From: Thermoplasmata archaeon
GTDB taxonomy: Archaea; Thermoplasmatota; Thermoplasmata; Lutacidiplasmatales; UBA184
Assembly: GCA_021796385.1 (NCBI GenBank)
Contig: JAJYXQ010000023.1
Span: forward strand, 115,728-179,727
Direction: 5' to 3'
DNA: 64,000 nucleotides
Both the position numbers and the translations under genes were made by a program. Positions 18,564-27,304 of this stretch are shown piece by piece; the stretch's first letter is position 1; every line of letters begins with the position of its first letter. Below the pieces are notes generated by a model. That model was not told where the DNA came from and searched no databases. It saw nothing but the letters and a program-made list of their open reading frames with translations.

Positions 18564-19067
18564 TCACCTGGAAAGGGGCACGGGGGGATGAGGCTTTGCT
18601 AGGAGCCCCCAAAGTATCGCTCCCGAGGTCGCACCGAGGAAGACGAGCACACCGAAGGCCCAAGAGCCCGGGAAGAGTCCGGTGGCTAGGGCCGCGCCCC
18701 AACCTGCGGTCGTCACGACAAGGGCGAGGGCCAGGACCGAGGGCATCAGACGTTGCGGGGACCGGTCCCGTCCACGGTAGGCCGAGAGGAGCATGGCCAG
18801 GACACAAAGAAGAAGGGCGAAGGCGATCCCCTCATGGACCGAGCCACCCAGGTCCCCCGTCGATAGGACGCACGTTGGGCTTCCATGGCAGGACGCCGGG
18901 CTCGTTCCCGTGACGAGCACGAAGCCGGCGCCCCCCACGATCAAGCCGAGGGACGCCACGGCGAACCATGGAAAAAGGTCCTTCCTTCTCTCGGAGAAGG
19001 GAGAGGCTGTTGTGCTGGATGACGGTGACCGGGCAGGATCGGGCACCCCTTGCGGGATCGCAACCAT
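18564..19067 (-). CDS. Four-TM hypothetical membrane protein
   Basis: The 167-residue protein has a Ser/Pro-rich 30-residue N-terminus and four hydrophobic helices (near 33-53, 78-96, 106-128 and 133-153). Two Cys lie in the first outside-type loop (CHGSPTC), possibly a disulfide. No family recognised. It ends 105 bp upstream of the chosen aminotransferase start. Confidence 0.6.
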   Translation of the reverse strand: MVAIPQGVPDPARSPSSSTTASPFSERRKDLFPWFAVASLGLIVGGAGFVLVTGTSPASCHGSPTCVLSTGDLGGSVHEGIAFALLLCVLAMLLSAYRGRDRSPQRLMPSVLALALVVTTAGWGAALATGLFPGSWAFGVLVFLGATSGAILWGLLAKPHPPVPLSR

Positions 19068-19442
19068 CTACTTGACGGAGCCCGACCGGGGTCCTGACCT
19101 GTGTCTTGGGGAGGGTTTCAACAGCTAATGGGAAAAATGTAAACATGCCAGAATCCATCCATGGGATAGCGAGTACCGAGGCGAGAACCAAGCCCGGTGC
19201 GATGACCAAGCATGAAGTCCACGCCTGACGGGGAATGGACCGATGGGAGTCGAAAACAGACCTTACCACCGCTTTGTGCAGATAGCTTCCAAGAAAAGGA
19301 CCAAGGAAGGGAAACGGCCCATGGATCCGACTTCCAATTCCCTAGTCTTTCAGAGTTCCTTCTGCCTTGCTGTGGCTTCGTATGGTTCGCCGTGGAAATA
19401 CCTTGGACAGAGGTTGATCCCCTGCCCGGGATCCCCGTGAAC
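19068..19442. other. Intergenic region, no gene recognised
   Basis: These 375 bases have lower GC than their surroundings and carry no convincing reading frame, RNA or repeat. The promoter of the 167-residue membrane protein must lie at the left end, but I see no clear TATA box. Confidence 0.5.
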
Positions 19443-19799
19443 TCAGGCAGTCTTGACGGCTTCGGCGACCTTGGAGAGCTCGACGAGCGCTCCGGAAGTC
19501 TCGGTGTCGTGGTTGACCACGGCCACCAGCAGGGCCTTCTTGCCACTGCCGACGATGATCGTCTTGGAATCGTTCCCTTCGACGATGATATGGCTGGGCG
19601 GGGAACGGTTGAGCTCGGTGTTGGCGGTGGCGGCGGCCCCAAGGATCGTGGCGCACATGATCGCGAAGGTCTCCGTGTACACCCCCGTCGGGACATCCGC
19701 CGACAGGACGAGCCCGTCCCGGGAGATGAGGGCGGCGGCGATGGCCCCGATGCGAGTCTTAAGGTTCTTCACGACTTCGTTCACGTCCTCTCCGACCAC
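19443..19799 (-). CDS. Roadblock/LC7 domain protein
   Basis: The 118-residue protein is a single Roadblock/LC7 domain: an N-terminal helix (VNEVVKNLKTRIG), the strand AALISRDGLVLSADVP, a helix with AIMCATILGAAATAN, then paired strands HIIVEGNDSKTIIVGSGKKALLVAVV and a C-terminal helix. Such proteins regulate small GTPases such as MglA in bacteria and archaea. It lies 20 bp after the V4R gene and is probably co-transcribed. No GTPase gene is adjacent. Confidence 0.88.
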   Translation of the reverse strand: MVGEDVNEVVKNLKTRIGAIAAALISRDGLVLSADVPTGVYTETFAIMCATILGAAATANTELNRSPPSHIIVEGNDSKTIIVGSGKKALLVAVVNHDTETSGALVELSKVAEAVKTA

Positions 19800-19819
19800 C
19801 TCAGTTCACCCCGATTCCT

Positions 19820-20221
19820 TCAGGCTGCCTGGATACGAAAAACGCAGGCATCATTACCATTGCCAACACATTCTTCCTCAAGACAGTTGACCCGGGTAGA
19901 ACTCTTACGTTCATAAAGCTCACGGAGCATCCCGCGCAGTCTGTGACACGAGACTCCCTGCCCTTCCGCCGCTTCGATGCTCCCCTTGACGACCACCCGG
20001 TCCGAGCGGAATTCCACGGACTCCACCCAGCCGAGGCCGACCATGGCCTCGGTGGCGAGCGTGAAGTAGCGCTCGGGGTCCTTGAGAGCCTGGGTGGCGA
20101 TCTCGGCGCCCAGGATCGCGCCCTCTCGGGCGAAGAGCCCATGGCAAGCGCTGGCCATCACCGATTCGTAGAGTTCCCGGATCTTGATCAGGGCTGCCTG
20201 ATCGATCTTGACCTCCCGCAT
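19820..20221 (-). CDS. V4R (4-vinyl reductase) domain protein
   Basis: The 133-residue protein ends in a V4R-type small-molecule or metal-binding module: a Cys in SCHRLRGMLREL, then CLEEECVGNGNDACVFRI with three Cys near residues 113-127. Known V4R proteins sense hydrocarbons or bind zinc or heme. It starts at ATG 20221, with a TATA box 34 bp upstream, and leads a two-gene unit with a roadblock protein. A signal-sensing role upstream of a GTPase is inference. Confidence 0.8.
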   Translation of the reverse strand: MREVKIDQAALIKIRELYESVMASACHGLFAREGAILGAEIATQALKDPERYFTLATEAMVGLGWVESVEFRSDRVVVKGSIEAAEGQGVSCHRLRGMLRELYERKSSTRVNCLEEECVGNGNDACVFRIQAA

Positions 20222-20249
20222 CGGTTCTTTATCACGGAGAGACAGTTCC

Positions 20250-20260
20250 CTTTATAAACT
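20250..20260 (-). promoter_or_regulatory. TATA box of the V4R-roadblock unit
   Basis: On the minus strand agtttataaag is a near-consensus archaeal TATA box, 34 bp before ATG 20221; a leader of under 10 bases is expected. Confidence 0.65.
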
Positions 20261-20310
20261 CGTAGCCGGAGTGTCGCCGAACAACCGTCCGGAACGCCTT
20301 TCCCGGGCGG

Positions 20311-21168
20311 TCACCCCTTCTGGAGGGCGAGCAGGTCCTCGGTCGATATCTTCCCGCCTTTCTTGATGCGGGCGAAGAGGTCGTCCTCTTTGGGGGCCTC
20401 TTCCGTGGCGCTCTCGCCCGCCGCCTTGCGCTTCGCGGCGAAGAGGAGCTTCTCGATGTCCCGGACTTCCTCGATGGCGGCGATGTGCAGCTTGTGCTCC
20501 TCGTCGCTCGCGTTCTTGACGGCGGTGATCTTGACCTGCATCTCGTCGAGCTGCCGGCGCATCCCGTCGACCGCCTCGTAGAGCTTGCCCATCTCCTCGT
20601 GGTTCTTCTGGGCCGCCAGGGCGGATTCCTCGACCTCCTTGTGGTACTTCTCCGCGAGGGTGCGGGCCTCCTCGAGTTCCTTGGTCAGGGCAAGGATCTC
20701 GGGGTCCTTCCGGAAGCGTTCCTCCTGGGTCTTGATCTCCCGTTGGATGCGCTGCATCTCCGCGATGAGGCGTTCCTCGGCCTCCTTGGAGAGGCTGCTC
20801 GTCATGTGCTTGAACTCGAGGTCCTTCAGGAGCCGCCAGAGGGAGACGTTGCCCTTCTTCACGTCGGCCGCCTTGCGCTTCTCGTGGAGCTTCTCCGTGA
20901 GGTGCCCGACCTTCTGGTTCCATTCCTCCCGGTTCTTCTTCGCCTCGCGGACGGCATCGTTGAGCCCGTCGCGCTCGTTGCGTCGGGCCCAGGCCTCGTC
21001 GCTCTTGTCGCGCATCTCGCGGATCACGGCCCCCCGCTGGTCCATGAGGGTGCGGACCTCGGTGTTCAGGGTGTCGCGGCGGGCCCGATGCGCATCGGCC
21101 CGGGCGTTCGCCTCGGCCCGCCGCTTCTCGAGCTCGTCCACGTCGTTCGAGGGGGGAGGGGGTTCCAT
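20311..21168 (-). CDS. Archaeal coiled-coil protein (COG1340 type)
   Basis: The 285-residue protein is almost entirely a charged coiled coil (residues about 8-240, Glu/Lys/Arg-rich heptads) with a small C-terminal module, DDLFARIKKGGKISTEDLLAL. This matches the widespread archaeal coiled-coil family COG1340, whose function is unknown. There is no membrane segment. It is transcribed divergently from herA. Confidence 0.85.
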   Translation of the reverse strand: MEPPPPSNDVDELEKRRAEANARADAHRARRDTLNTEVRTLMDQRGAVIREMRDKSDEAWARRNERDGLNDAVREAKKNREEWNQKVGHLTEKLHEKRKAADVKKGNVSLWRLLKDLEFKHMTSSLSKEAEERLIAEMQRIQREIKTQEERFRKDPEILALTKELEEARTLAEKYHKEVEESALAAQKNHEEMGKLYEAVDGMRRQLDEMQVKITAVKNASDEEHKLHIAAIEEVRDIEKLLFAAKRKAAGESATEEAPKEDDLFARIKKGGKISTEDLLALQKG

Positions 21169-21328
21169 CTAAAGAATACCCCCGTCCGCCATCCGAGCGA
21201 CCCAGGGGACTTCGCGCATGTGCGCCGGCATAGTCTTCCCGTACCTTTCCAGGGTTCCTCTTGAAGTTTTTGGTCCTCCGGCACGGGTCGCTTCCGCTGG
21301 AGGCACAGGAGATATCTACTTCCCCGGG

Positions 21329-21347
21329 ATATTGCGCCTCGCAATAT
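21329..21347. promoter_or_regulatory. Palindrome at the herA start codon
   Basis: The perfect inverted repeat atattgcg-cct-cgcaatat has 8-bp arms and a 3-bp centre and overlaps the herA ATG. It could be an operator or an mRNA hairpin masking the start. Chance is not excluded for arms of this length. Confidence 0.35.
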
Positions 21348-22812
21348 GCCAGAGGAGGACGTCGGGCGGATCTACGGTGATGTGGGCGTCGGCCAGTTCA
21401 AGGTCGCGCTCACGACACCGGTCGAGCGGGGCGAGTACATCGTCGTCGAGGACGACACCCATCATCGGGTGCTCTGCCAGCTCTCCCAGCTCGAGCGCAA
21501 GAGCGATCCCGGGGCCGAGCGTACGCTCGAGCACATCGCCCCCGGGAACGGCATCCATCTCGCCGATGCGCTCTTCGGGAAGGCGAACGTCGTGGGCTTC
21601 CGGGAGAACGGCATCGTCGCGGTCCCGCAGCTGCCCTTCAAGCCCGGCACCGAGGTCCATCGGGCCGACGAATCCCTCATCGCCGATGTCATGGGGCTCC
21701 GGGAGAACGGGAAGACCGGAGCGTACGTCGGGCTCCTCCGGGGACATTCCCTCCGGGTCGAGCTCGATATCAACCAGCTCGTCCAACGCCATCTGAGCGT
21801 GCTGGCGAAGACCGGGGGCGGGAAGAGCTACCTCGTCGGCGTCCTGCTGGAAGAGTTCATGAAGCACGACGTCACCTGCATCATCATCGACCCCCACGGC
21901 GAGTACGGGAGCCTCCGGTTCAAGTCGGACAAGATGCGCAACGCCGAGCGATACGGGGTGGAGGCCCGGGGGTTCCGGGACAAGATCTTGGAGTTCTCCC
22001 CCGACACGACGCTGAACCGGGATGCCAAACCCCTCACCTTCTCGCTGCGGAACCTCGATGCGCGGGAACTCCTGACCTTCATGGGGTCCACGAACGTCCG
22101 GGGCTACGTGGCGCCGCTCAAAGGTATCATCGAGGCGGCGGCCCAGGCGAACGCCGAGTACACCCTCAAGGACCTGATCCGGATCGCGCACGCCCGGGCC
22201 GCCGAGGACGGGAACCCCACTTTCGAATCGCTGGCCGAGAAGCTCGAGTACCTGGAGGAGACGAAGCTGCTCGCCCCGGTGGGCACCTCCCTCCACGAGC
22301 TGGTCGTCCAGGGCAAGATGACCATCGTGAACCTCCGGGGGGTCGCCCCCGACGTTCAGGAGCTCGTGGTGACCCGGATCCTCTCCACGTTCTTCGAGCA
22401 GCGCAAGCGGGGGAAGATCCCCCCGCTGTTCCTCGTGATCGAGGAGGCCCACAACTTCTGCCCGCAGCAGGGTCAGGCGATGTCCTCGCGGATACTGAAG
22501 ACCGTGGCGAGCGAGGGTCGTAAGTTCGGGCTCGGGCTCTGCATCGTGAGCCAGCGTCCCGCCCGGGTGGACAAGAACGTGCTCTCCCAATGCGCGACGC
22601 AGCTCATCCTCCAGGTCACGAACCCGCTTGACGTCCGCGCGATCGCCCAATCGATCGAAGGGTTGACCGACGGGATGACGGACATGATCCAGGGCCTCCC
22701 TGTTGGGACTTGCCTCGTGAGCGGGGCCGGGTTCCACACCCCGCTCTTTTGCGATGTGCGCACCCGGGCGAGCCGCCACGGTGGCGAGTCCGTCAATGTG
22801 ATCCCCACCTGA
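21346..22812 (+). CDS. herA: HerA hexameric DNA helicase/translocase
   Basis: HerA pumps along DNA and works with the nuclease NurA and Mre11-Rad50 in end resection. The 488-residue protein has an N-terminal HAS-barrel (about 1-120, VGRIYGDVGVGQFKVAL), Walker A AKTGGGKSY near 153, IIDPHGEYG, Walker B LFLVIEEAHNF near 361 and the arginine-finger region IVSQRPARVDKNVLSQC. No nurA, mre11 or rad50 is in the window. A TATA-like gatatcta lies about 30 bp upstream. It stands alone between a divergent coiled-coil gene and the SPFH operon. Confidence 0.95.
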   Translation: MPEEDVGRIYGDVGVGQFKVALTTPVERGEYIVVEDDTHHRVLCQLSQLERKSDPGAERTLEHIAPGNGIHLADALFGKANVVGFRENGIVAVPQLPFKPGTEVHRADESLIADVMGLRENGKTGAYVGLLRGHSLRVELDINQLVQRHLSVLAKTGGGKSYLVGVLLEEFMKHDVTCIIIDPHGEYGSLRFKSDKMRNAERYGVEARGFRDKILEFSPDTTLNRDAKPLTFSLRNLDARELLTFMGSTNVRGYVAPLKGIIEAAAQANAEYTLKDLIRIAHARAAEDGNPTFESLAEKLEYLEETKLLAPVGTSLHELVVQGKMTIVNLRGVAPDVQELVVTRILSTFFEQRKRGKIPPLFLVIEEAHNFCPQQGQAMSSRILKTVASEGRKFGLGLCIVSQRPARVDKNVLSQCATQLILQVTNPLDVRAIAQSIEGLTDGMTDMIQGLPVGTCLVSGAGFHTPLFCDVRTRASRHGGESVNVIPT

Positions 22813-22925
22813 TCCGTTCTCGCCTTGGACTGGGCGGGGCGATCTAACGATCCGGGCCACATCTTCCCTGCGACCGCCTGGAGTTAGCGTAACACCGTAC
22901 CGGAGTACAGGGCCTCCCCCCAATT

Positions 22926-22934
22926 CTATTATAC
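22926..22934 (+). promoter_or_regulatory. TATA box of the 4TM/zinc-ribbon/SPFH operon
   Basis: The box ctattatac is centred 40 bp before ATG 22970; a second AT-rich stretch, cataatag, lies at 22948-22955. A leader of about 13 bases is expected. Confidence 0.5.
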
Positions 22935-22969
22935 TTCCTCTACCCTACATAATAGGCTCTGAGTGTCCC

Positions 22970-23488
22970 ATGCAGTCGAGTGGTGGTTCGGGTTCCGGCT
23001 CCTCCAGCCCCTATGCCATCCTCGTCGCGGCGATCGTCTTCGCCATCCTCATCCTGATCGGGTACATCCTCTTCCTGTCGTACCCGCAGGACGGTTACTA
23101 CAACGCGATGCTCTACACCGGCATCATCGCGATCGTCGTGGCGCTGGGTGTCTACCTGGGGAGCGCCCTCTCCCGGGGCCAAACGTTGGGGATGGCCGCG
23201 GTCGGGGCCTTCTGGTTCGGCATTGCGATGCTGTTGGGGGCCGACCTGACAACACCGAACTCCGCTTTCGGGTCCACCGCTTCGGCCTATGACTTTGCCC
23301 CGCGGGTGCTCCTCCTCATCATCACCCTCATCCTAGCGATCGTCGGGATCGCGGGCTCCTGGTGGCAGTCCTCGGCACGGAAAGTGGTCGAGCACCGGGA
23401 ATCCGAGCGCGAACAGTGGCGCCGCTCCACCGGTGTGGTCGCCCCCCAAGCCGGCGATTCGGCGTATCCCCCGACCCATCCGAAGTAA
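22970..23488 (+). CDS. Four-TM membrane protein, first gene of the SPFH operon
   Basis: The 172-residue protein has a Ser/Gly-rich N-terminus, four membrane helices (near 15-37, 46-65, 74-92 and 110-130) and a charged cytoplasmic tail ending in PPTHPK. No family recognised. The next gene starts 5 bp after its stop and the SPFH gene 24 bp after that one, so all three should be one transcript. Confidence 0.72.
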   Translation: MQSSGGSGSGSSSPYAILVAAIVFAILILIGYILFLSYPQDGYYNAMLYTGIIAIVVALGVYLGSALSRGQTLGMAAVGAFWFGIAMLLGADLTTPNSAFGSTASAYDFAPRVLLLIITLILAIVGIAGSWWQSSARKVVEHRESEREQWRRSTGVVAPQAGDSAYPPTHPK

Positions 23489-23493
23489 ATTCC

Positions 23494-24174
23494 ATGCAGG
23501 CAGGTCAGACCCCTCAAGCGAGCTATTGCCCGAAATGCGGACAGCCGACGGGAGCCGGGGCACGCTTTTGCCCCGCGTGCGGAGCTCCGCTCGGGGCCGC
23601 ACCGGCAGCCAACCCTGCGCCCGCGTCGCCTCCACCGCCCCCCTCGATCGATATCCGGGAGCGGGTGGATCAGGACCGCGGGGCGCTCAAGCGCCTCCAG
23701 TTGCTCATCCCCGGTTTCCGCGCCTACCGGCTGGGAGAGGACGTACGGGCGGCCGACGCGCTGCTACGCATCCAGGTCGCCGACCGGCTGGTCCTGGCGC
23801 TCCAGCACCTCGATGAATTGCGATCGAACATGGCCCGGGCCGGTGTCGCCGTCGCCCTTACGGACATCGGGAGCCTGCGGTCGGAGATCCAGCGGATGGA
23901 GGGACAGATCCGGCATGCGGAGCAGGGATACACGGGCATTTCCCCCGCCGTGCGGATCACCCCGGAGAAGATCGACCGGCTCTACGAGCGGGACTGGAGC
24001 TTCCTCTCCTCGGCCGAGGGCGTCGTCGCCGCGCTGAAACCCATCGAGGACGCCGTGGCCGCGAAGAACGCCTCCCAGATCTCGACCCTCGTGTCCCAAC
24101 TGCGTACCAACGTAGTCTCGCTCGAGAACAACTTCTCCACGCGGGTCATGGATGTGGAGAAGATCCTTCAGTGA
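23494..24174 (+). CDS. Zinc-ribbon and coiled-coil protein
   Basis: The 226-residue protein begins with one zinc ribbon (CPKCGQPTGAGARFCPACG, residues about 11-30), a Pro/Ala linker, and a helical domain with long amphipathic helices (about 50-225). ATG 23494 is chosen because conserved sequence starts there, 5 bp after the previous stop. The ribbon resembles those on the SPFH protein encoded next, which suggests the two act in one complex. The helical domain is not recognised. Confidence 0.75.
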   Translation: MQAGQTPQASYCPKCGQPTGAGARFCPACGAPLGAAPAANPAPASPPPPPSIDIRERVDQDRGALKRLQLLIPGFRAYRLGEDVRAADALLRIQVADRLVLALQHLDELRSNMARAGVAVALTDIGSLRSEIQRMEGQIRHAEQGYTGISPAVRITPEKIDRLYERDWSFLSSAEGVVAALKPIEDAVAAKNASQISTLVSQLRTNVVSLENNFSTRVMDVEKILQ

Positions 24175-24197
24175 AGGTTCCAAAAGCAAGGTGAAGC

Positions 24198-25403
24198 ATG
24201 TTGTTCGGTAAGAAATCCCCCGGGGCTGGAGTAGCGGCACAGAGCGCGTTCGGCGGGGCGGCCACCATCATTTGGGAGGACGCCTACAAGGGTCCGAACG
24301 TGATGTGGCGGGTCCCCCGCAACATCCGCCTGAACGACAATGTCGTCGTCCGGGAGGACGAGTACGCCGTCTTCATGCGGGATGGGAAGGTCCTGATGTA
24401 CATCGACCGCCCCGACCGGTATGCGCTCACTTCGATGAACGCCCCGATCGTCGGGAAGCTGGTGACCGCCCTCTCGGGTGTGCAGCAGCAGGCCGAGGTC
24501 TATTACCTTCAGCGCCGTTTCTTCGACGGGAAGTTCGGTTCGAAGGAGCCCTACCAGTTCCGGGACCCCGACTTCGGGATCGTATCGTTACGATCGTTCG
24601 GAGATTTCCGATGGCGGGTGAATCACCCCGACAACTTCCTCACCCAGTTCGTGGGATCATTCGGTGCCGAGAGCCAGGCGGACGTAGAGGATCGGCTGCG
24701 CGACCAGATGGTCCTGTTGACCTACAACACGCTCGGCCAGATGAAGGAGCAGGGGATGCGGGTGACCGATATCGCCGCCCAGCTCACCACCATCGAGCAG
24801 ATGATCCTCGGCAAAGCGCCGGATTTCTTCAACGCCTACGGGATCGAGATCAACCGGGTCCAGGGGCTCTCCATCAACCTCCCCGACGATGTGCAGAAGG
24901 CGGTCGACACCCGGTCCTCCATGGGCGTCCTGGGCGTCAACTACATGCAGTACCAGGCCGGCCAGGCCATGACGACGGCGGCCGCGAACCAGGGATCGGC
25001 CGGCACATTGGCCGGAGCCGGCGTCGGACTCGGCGCCGGGATGGGCATGGGCTATGGCATGTACGGGGCCATGGGTCCCGGCATGGCCGGGATGCAAGGG
25101 GGCGGCGCCGGGGGCCCTAGCAGTCCCTGTCCCAAGTGCGGTTCCCTCATCCCATCGGGGCTCAAGTTCTGTCCCAACTGTGGCATGGCGCTCGCCGGCG
25201 CTCCGCAGCCCGCCGCGGCCGCACCCGCCGCGGGGATCGCGTGTCCCAAGTGCGGTCAGGTCTCGCCGGCCGGTACCAAGTTCTGTCCCAATTGCGGTGC
25301 GTCGATGGCCCCACCCCCTCCGAAGACGTGCCCCAAGTGCAACCAGCCGGTCGCCGCCGGGGTGAAGTTCTGCCCCAACTGCGGTTCACCCGTCCCGACA
25401 TAG
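24198..25403 (+). CDS. SPFH/band-7 protein with three C-terminal zinc ribbons
   Basis: The 401-residue protein has an SPFH (stomatin/prohibitin) core of about residues 15-245, like YdjI-type proteins: FGIVSLRSFGDFRWRV, DVEDRLRDQM and NAYGIEINRVQGLSI. A Gly/Met/Ala-rich linker follows (about 265-300), then three C-x2-C...C-x2-C ribbons. It has no obvious transmembrane helix, so it may bind membranes peripherally. The ggtga motif 6 bp before ATG is a usable ribosome-binding site. SPFH proteins scaffold membranes; pairing with a 4TM protein and a second ribbon protein suggests a membrane-organising complex, by inference. Confidence 0.88.
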   Translation: MLFGKKSPGAGVAAQSAFGGAATIIWEDAYKGPNVMWRVPRNIRLNDNVVVREDEYAVFMRDGKVLMYIDRPDRYALTSMNAPIVGKLVTALSGVQQQAEVYYLQRRFFDGKFGSKEPYQFRDPDFGIVSLRSFGDFRWRVNHPDNFLTQFVGSFGAESQADVEDRLRDQMVLLTYNTLGQMKEQGMRVTDIAAQLTTIEQMILGKAPDFFNAYGIEINRVQGLSINLPDDVQKAVDTRSSMGVLGVNYMQYQAGQAMTTAAANQGSAGTLAGAGVGLGAGMGMGYGMYGAMGPGMAGMQGGGAGGPSSPCPKCGSLIPSGLKFCPNCGMALAGAPQPAAAAPAAGIACPKCGQVSPAGTKFCPNCGASMAPPPPKTCPKCNQPVAAGVKFCPNCGSPVPT

Positions 25404-25475
25404 GAGGGCGGGGGACCGACGGCCGGTACCCCAGGGAGCCCCCGGACCCCGCCCCTTCGGCTTCGGGTATGAGGC

Positions 25476-26723
25476 ATGGTGCAGGCGCCTGATCCGTGGT
25501 CAACCTTCGCCGCGGAAGCGATCGTCGGACGGGACGGTGCCTTCTACATCGAGCGGGGCCCGACGCCCGGTCGGAGCGCACGCTGGGTCGCCTATGGCCT
25601 CGGACCGGAGCGCCGCACGGTTTGGTCGGACCCTTCGGACGTCGAGGAGTTCAGAACGGAGTTCATGGGGAAAGTGCCCCGAGGACCTGCGATGCTCCAT
25701 GTCGGCTTCGTCGGGTTCGATGCCTTCGGCCTCTTCGAGCCGCTCCTCCGGCCATCCACACCGGAGGATTCGCCCTTTCCGCGGGCGGAGTTCCACACGT
25801 ATTCGCAGTGGACGCGGAAGCCCCTAGCGCCCGTGCGCCCGCATTCTCCTCTCGCCCTCCTTGAGGAGCTCGAGACCGGTCCCGTCCGGGATACCTCTTC
25901 GATCGATGCCTACGGCGCTTCGGTCCTGCGTCTCAAGGAGGACATCCTGAACGGCGAGGCGTTCCAAGTGGTCCTGGCGCACCGGCGGGAGCGTACGATC
26001 CGCGGCTCGCTCCTTTCCCTGGTGGACCGCTTGCGGGGAAGGGAGCGGTACGCCTACCTATACTATTGGAGGGGAGGCGCCCACGGGGAGATCGAGCTCG
26101 CCGGTGCGTCGCCTGAGAGCGTGGTGGAGGTCGCCGGAGGTCGGATCGCCATCAGCCCCATTGCGGGGACCCGGCCCCGCCCGCCCCCGCCGACCGGGCC
26201 CCGGGCCCGTCTTCCCCTCGAACGGGACCCCAAAGAGCTCGCGGAGCACCGGATGCTGGTCGATCTCGCCCGGAACGACATCGGGAGGGTGGCACAGACC
26301 GGGTCCGTCCGGCTCTCCCGGACAGAGGTGAAGGTCCCTTACAGCCGCCTCGAGCACCTCGAGACCCGGGTCGTGGGCCGCCTGCCAAAGGAGCGGACGG
26401 CGCTCGACGCCCTTATCGCCGCGTTCCCGGCGGGTACTGTGAGCGGTGCGCCCAAGATCCGGGCGACGCAGCTCCTCCGACGGGAGGAGCGGACCTGGCG
26501 CGGTCCCTACGCCGGGGCGGTCGGTTTCTTCCATGGCCCGCGCGATGCGGAGTTCGCCCTCGGTATCCGGAGCGCGTTCCGATGCGGGGGGAAGGTGTAC
26601 ACCGAGGCCGGCGCCGGGATCGTGCACGCCTCGGAGCCCCGGCGCGAGTGGGAGGAGACCGTCGTGAAGCTATCGGCCGTCGAAGGAGCCTTGACCGGGA
26701 AGGGAGGCAGCGCCCGTCCATGA
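25476..26723 (+). CDS. trpE: Anthranilate synthase component I
   Basis: TrpE makes anthranilate from chorismate, the first committed tryptophan step. The 415-residue protein has the chorismate-enzyme core: ISPIAGTRPR, ERDPKELAEHRMLVDLARNDIGRVA, FPAGTVSGAPKIRA and YTEAGAGIVHASEP. The N-terminal region is shorter than in bacterial TrpE. It leads the trp operon and overlaps trpG by 4 bp. I see no strong TATA box in the 72 bp before the start, so transcription may begin further upstream. Confidence 0.95.
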   Translation: MVQAPDPWSTFAAEAIVGRDGAFYIERGPTPGRSARWVAYGLGPERRTVWSDPSDVEEFRTEFMGKVPRGPAMLHVGFVGFDAFGLFEPLLRPSTPEDSPFPRAEFHTYSQWTRKPLAPVRPHSPLALLEELETGPVRDTSSIDAYGASVLRLKEDILNGEAFQVVLAHRRERTIRGSLLSLVDRLRGRERYAYLYYWRGGAHGEIELAGASPESVVEVAGGRIAISPIAGTRPRPPPPTGPRARLPLERDPKELAEHRMLVDLARNDIGRVAQTGSVRLSRTEVKVPYSRLEHLETRVVGRLPKERTALDALIAAFPAGTVSGAPKIRATQLLRREERTWRGPYAGAVGFFHGPRDAEFALGIRSAFRCGGKVYTEAGAGIVHASEPRREWEETVVKLSAVEGALTGKGGSARP

Positions 26724-27304
26724 AGGTCGTGCTCATCGACCACCAGGATTCCTTCGTCTTCAACCTGGCCCAGGCACTCGGGGGGCTGGGAGCGGATGTG
26801 GTCACCCTCCGTTCCCGGGTTCCCTTGTCCGCCGTACGAAAGGAGGACCCTGATGCCCTCGTCCTGTCGCCGGGCCCGGGGAATCCTTCGGAGAAGGGCC
26901 TCATGGGGATCACGCCCCGACTCCTTGCGGGCCTTTCCCGGACGGTCCCGACGCTCGGGGTCTGCCTTGGCCACCAGGCCATCGGTGCCTTCTTCGGCGG
27001 CCGGGTCGTCCGGGCCCCGTATCCATGCCACGGGGAGACCGCGCTCGTCTCTCATGCCGGGGGCGGCCTCTATTCCGGGGTGCCGAACCCCTTCCGCGCC
27101 GCCCGCTACCACAGCCTGGTCGTGGAGCGCGGCTCGCTCCCCTCAGACCTCGTCGAGCAGAGCTGGGAAAAGAGGGACGGCGTCCTCATGGGGCTCTCTC
27201 ATCGCCGGTATCCCATCCACGGGGTCCAGTTCCATCCCGAGTCGTACCTGACCCGAAACGGGCGCACGTTGCTCGGCAACTTCCTCAAGGAGGCCCGGAG
27301 ATGA
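26720..27304 (+). CDS. trpG: Anthranilate synthase glutamine amidotransferase
   Basis: The 194-residue class I amidotransferase supplies ammonia to TrpE. Its catalytic triad is visible: the nucleophile Cys in LGVCLGHQAIG, and His and Glu in the C-terminal HPESYLT. The oxyanion region SPGPGNPSEKG is intact. ATG 26720 overlaps the trpE stop as ATGA, and the gene in turn overlaps trpD by 4 bp. Confidence 0.96.
   Translation: MKVVLIDHQDSFVFNLAQALGGLGADVVTLRSRVPLSAVRKEDPDALVLSPGPGNPSEKGLMGITPRLLAGLSRTVPTLGVCLGHQAIGAFFGGRVVRAPYPCHGETALVSHAGGGLYSGVPNPFRAARYHSLVVERGSLPSDLVEQSWEKRDGVLMGLSHRRYPIHGVQFHPESYLTRNGRTLLGNFLKEARR

Noticed and set aside
21316..22923. 535-codon open frame antisense to herA
   Set aside because: HerA on the plus strand is unmistakable; the antisense product has His/Arg/Gly-biased composition and no family features.
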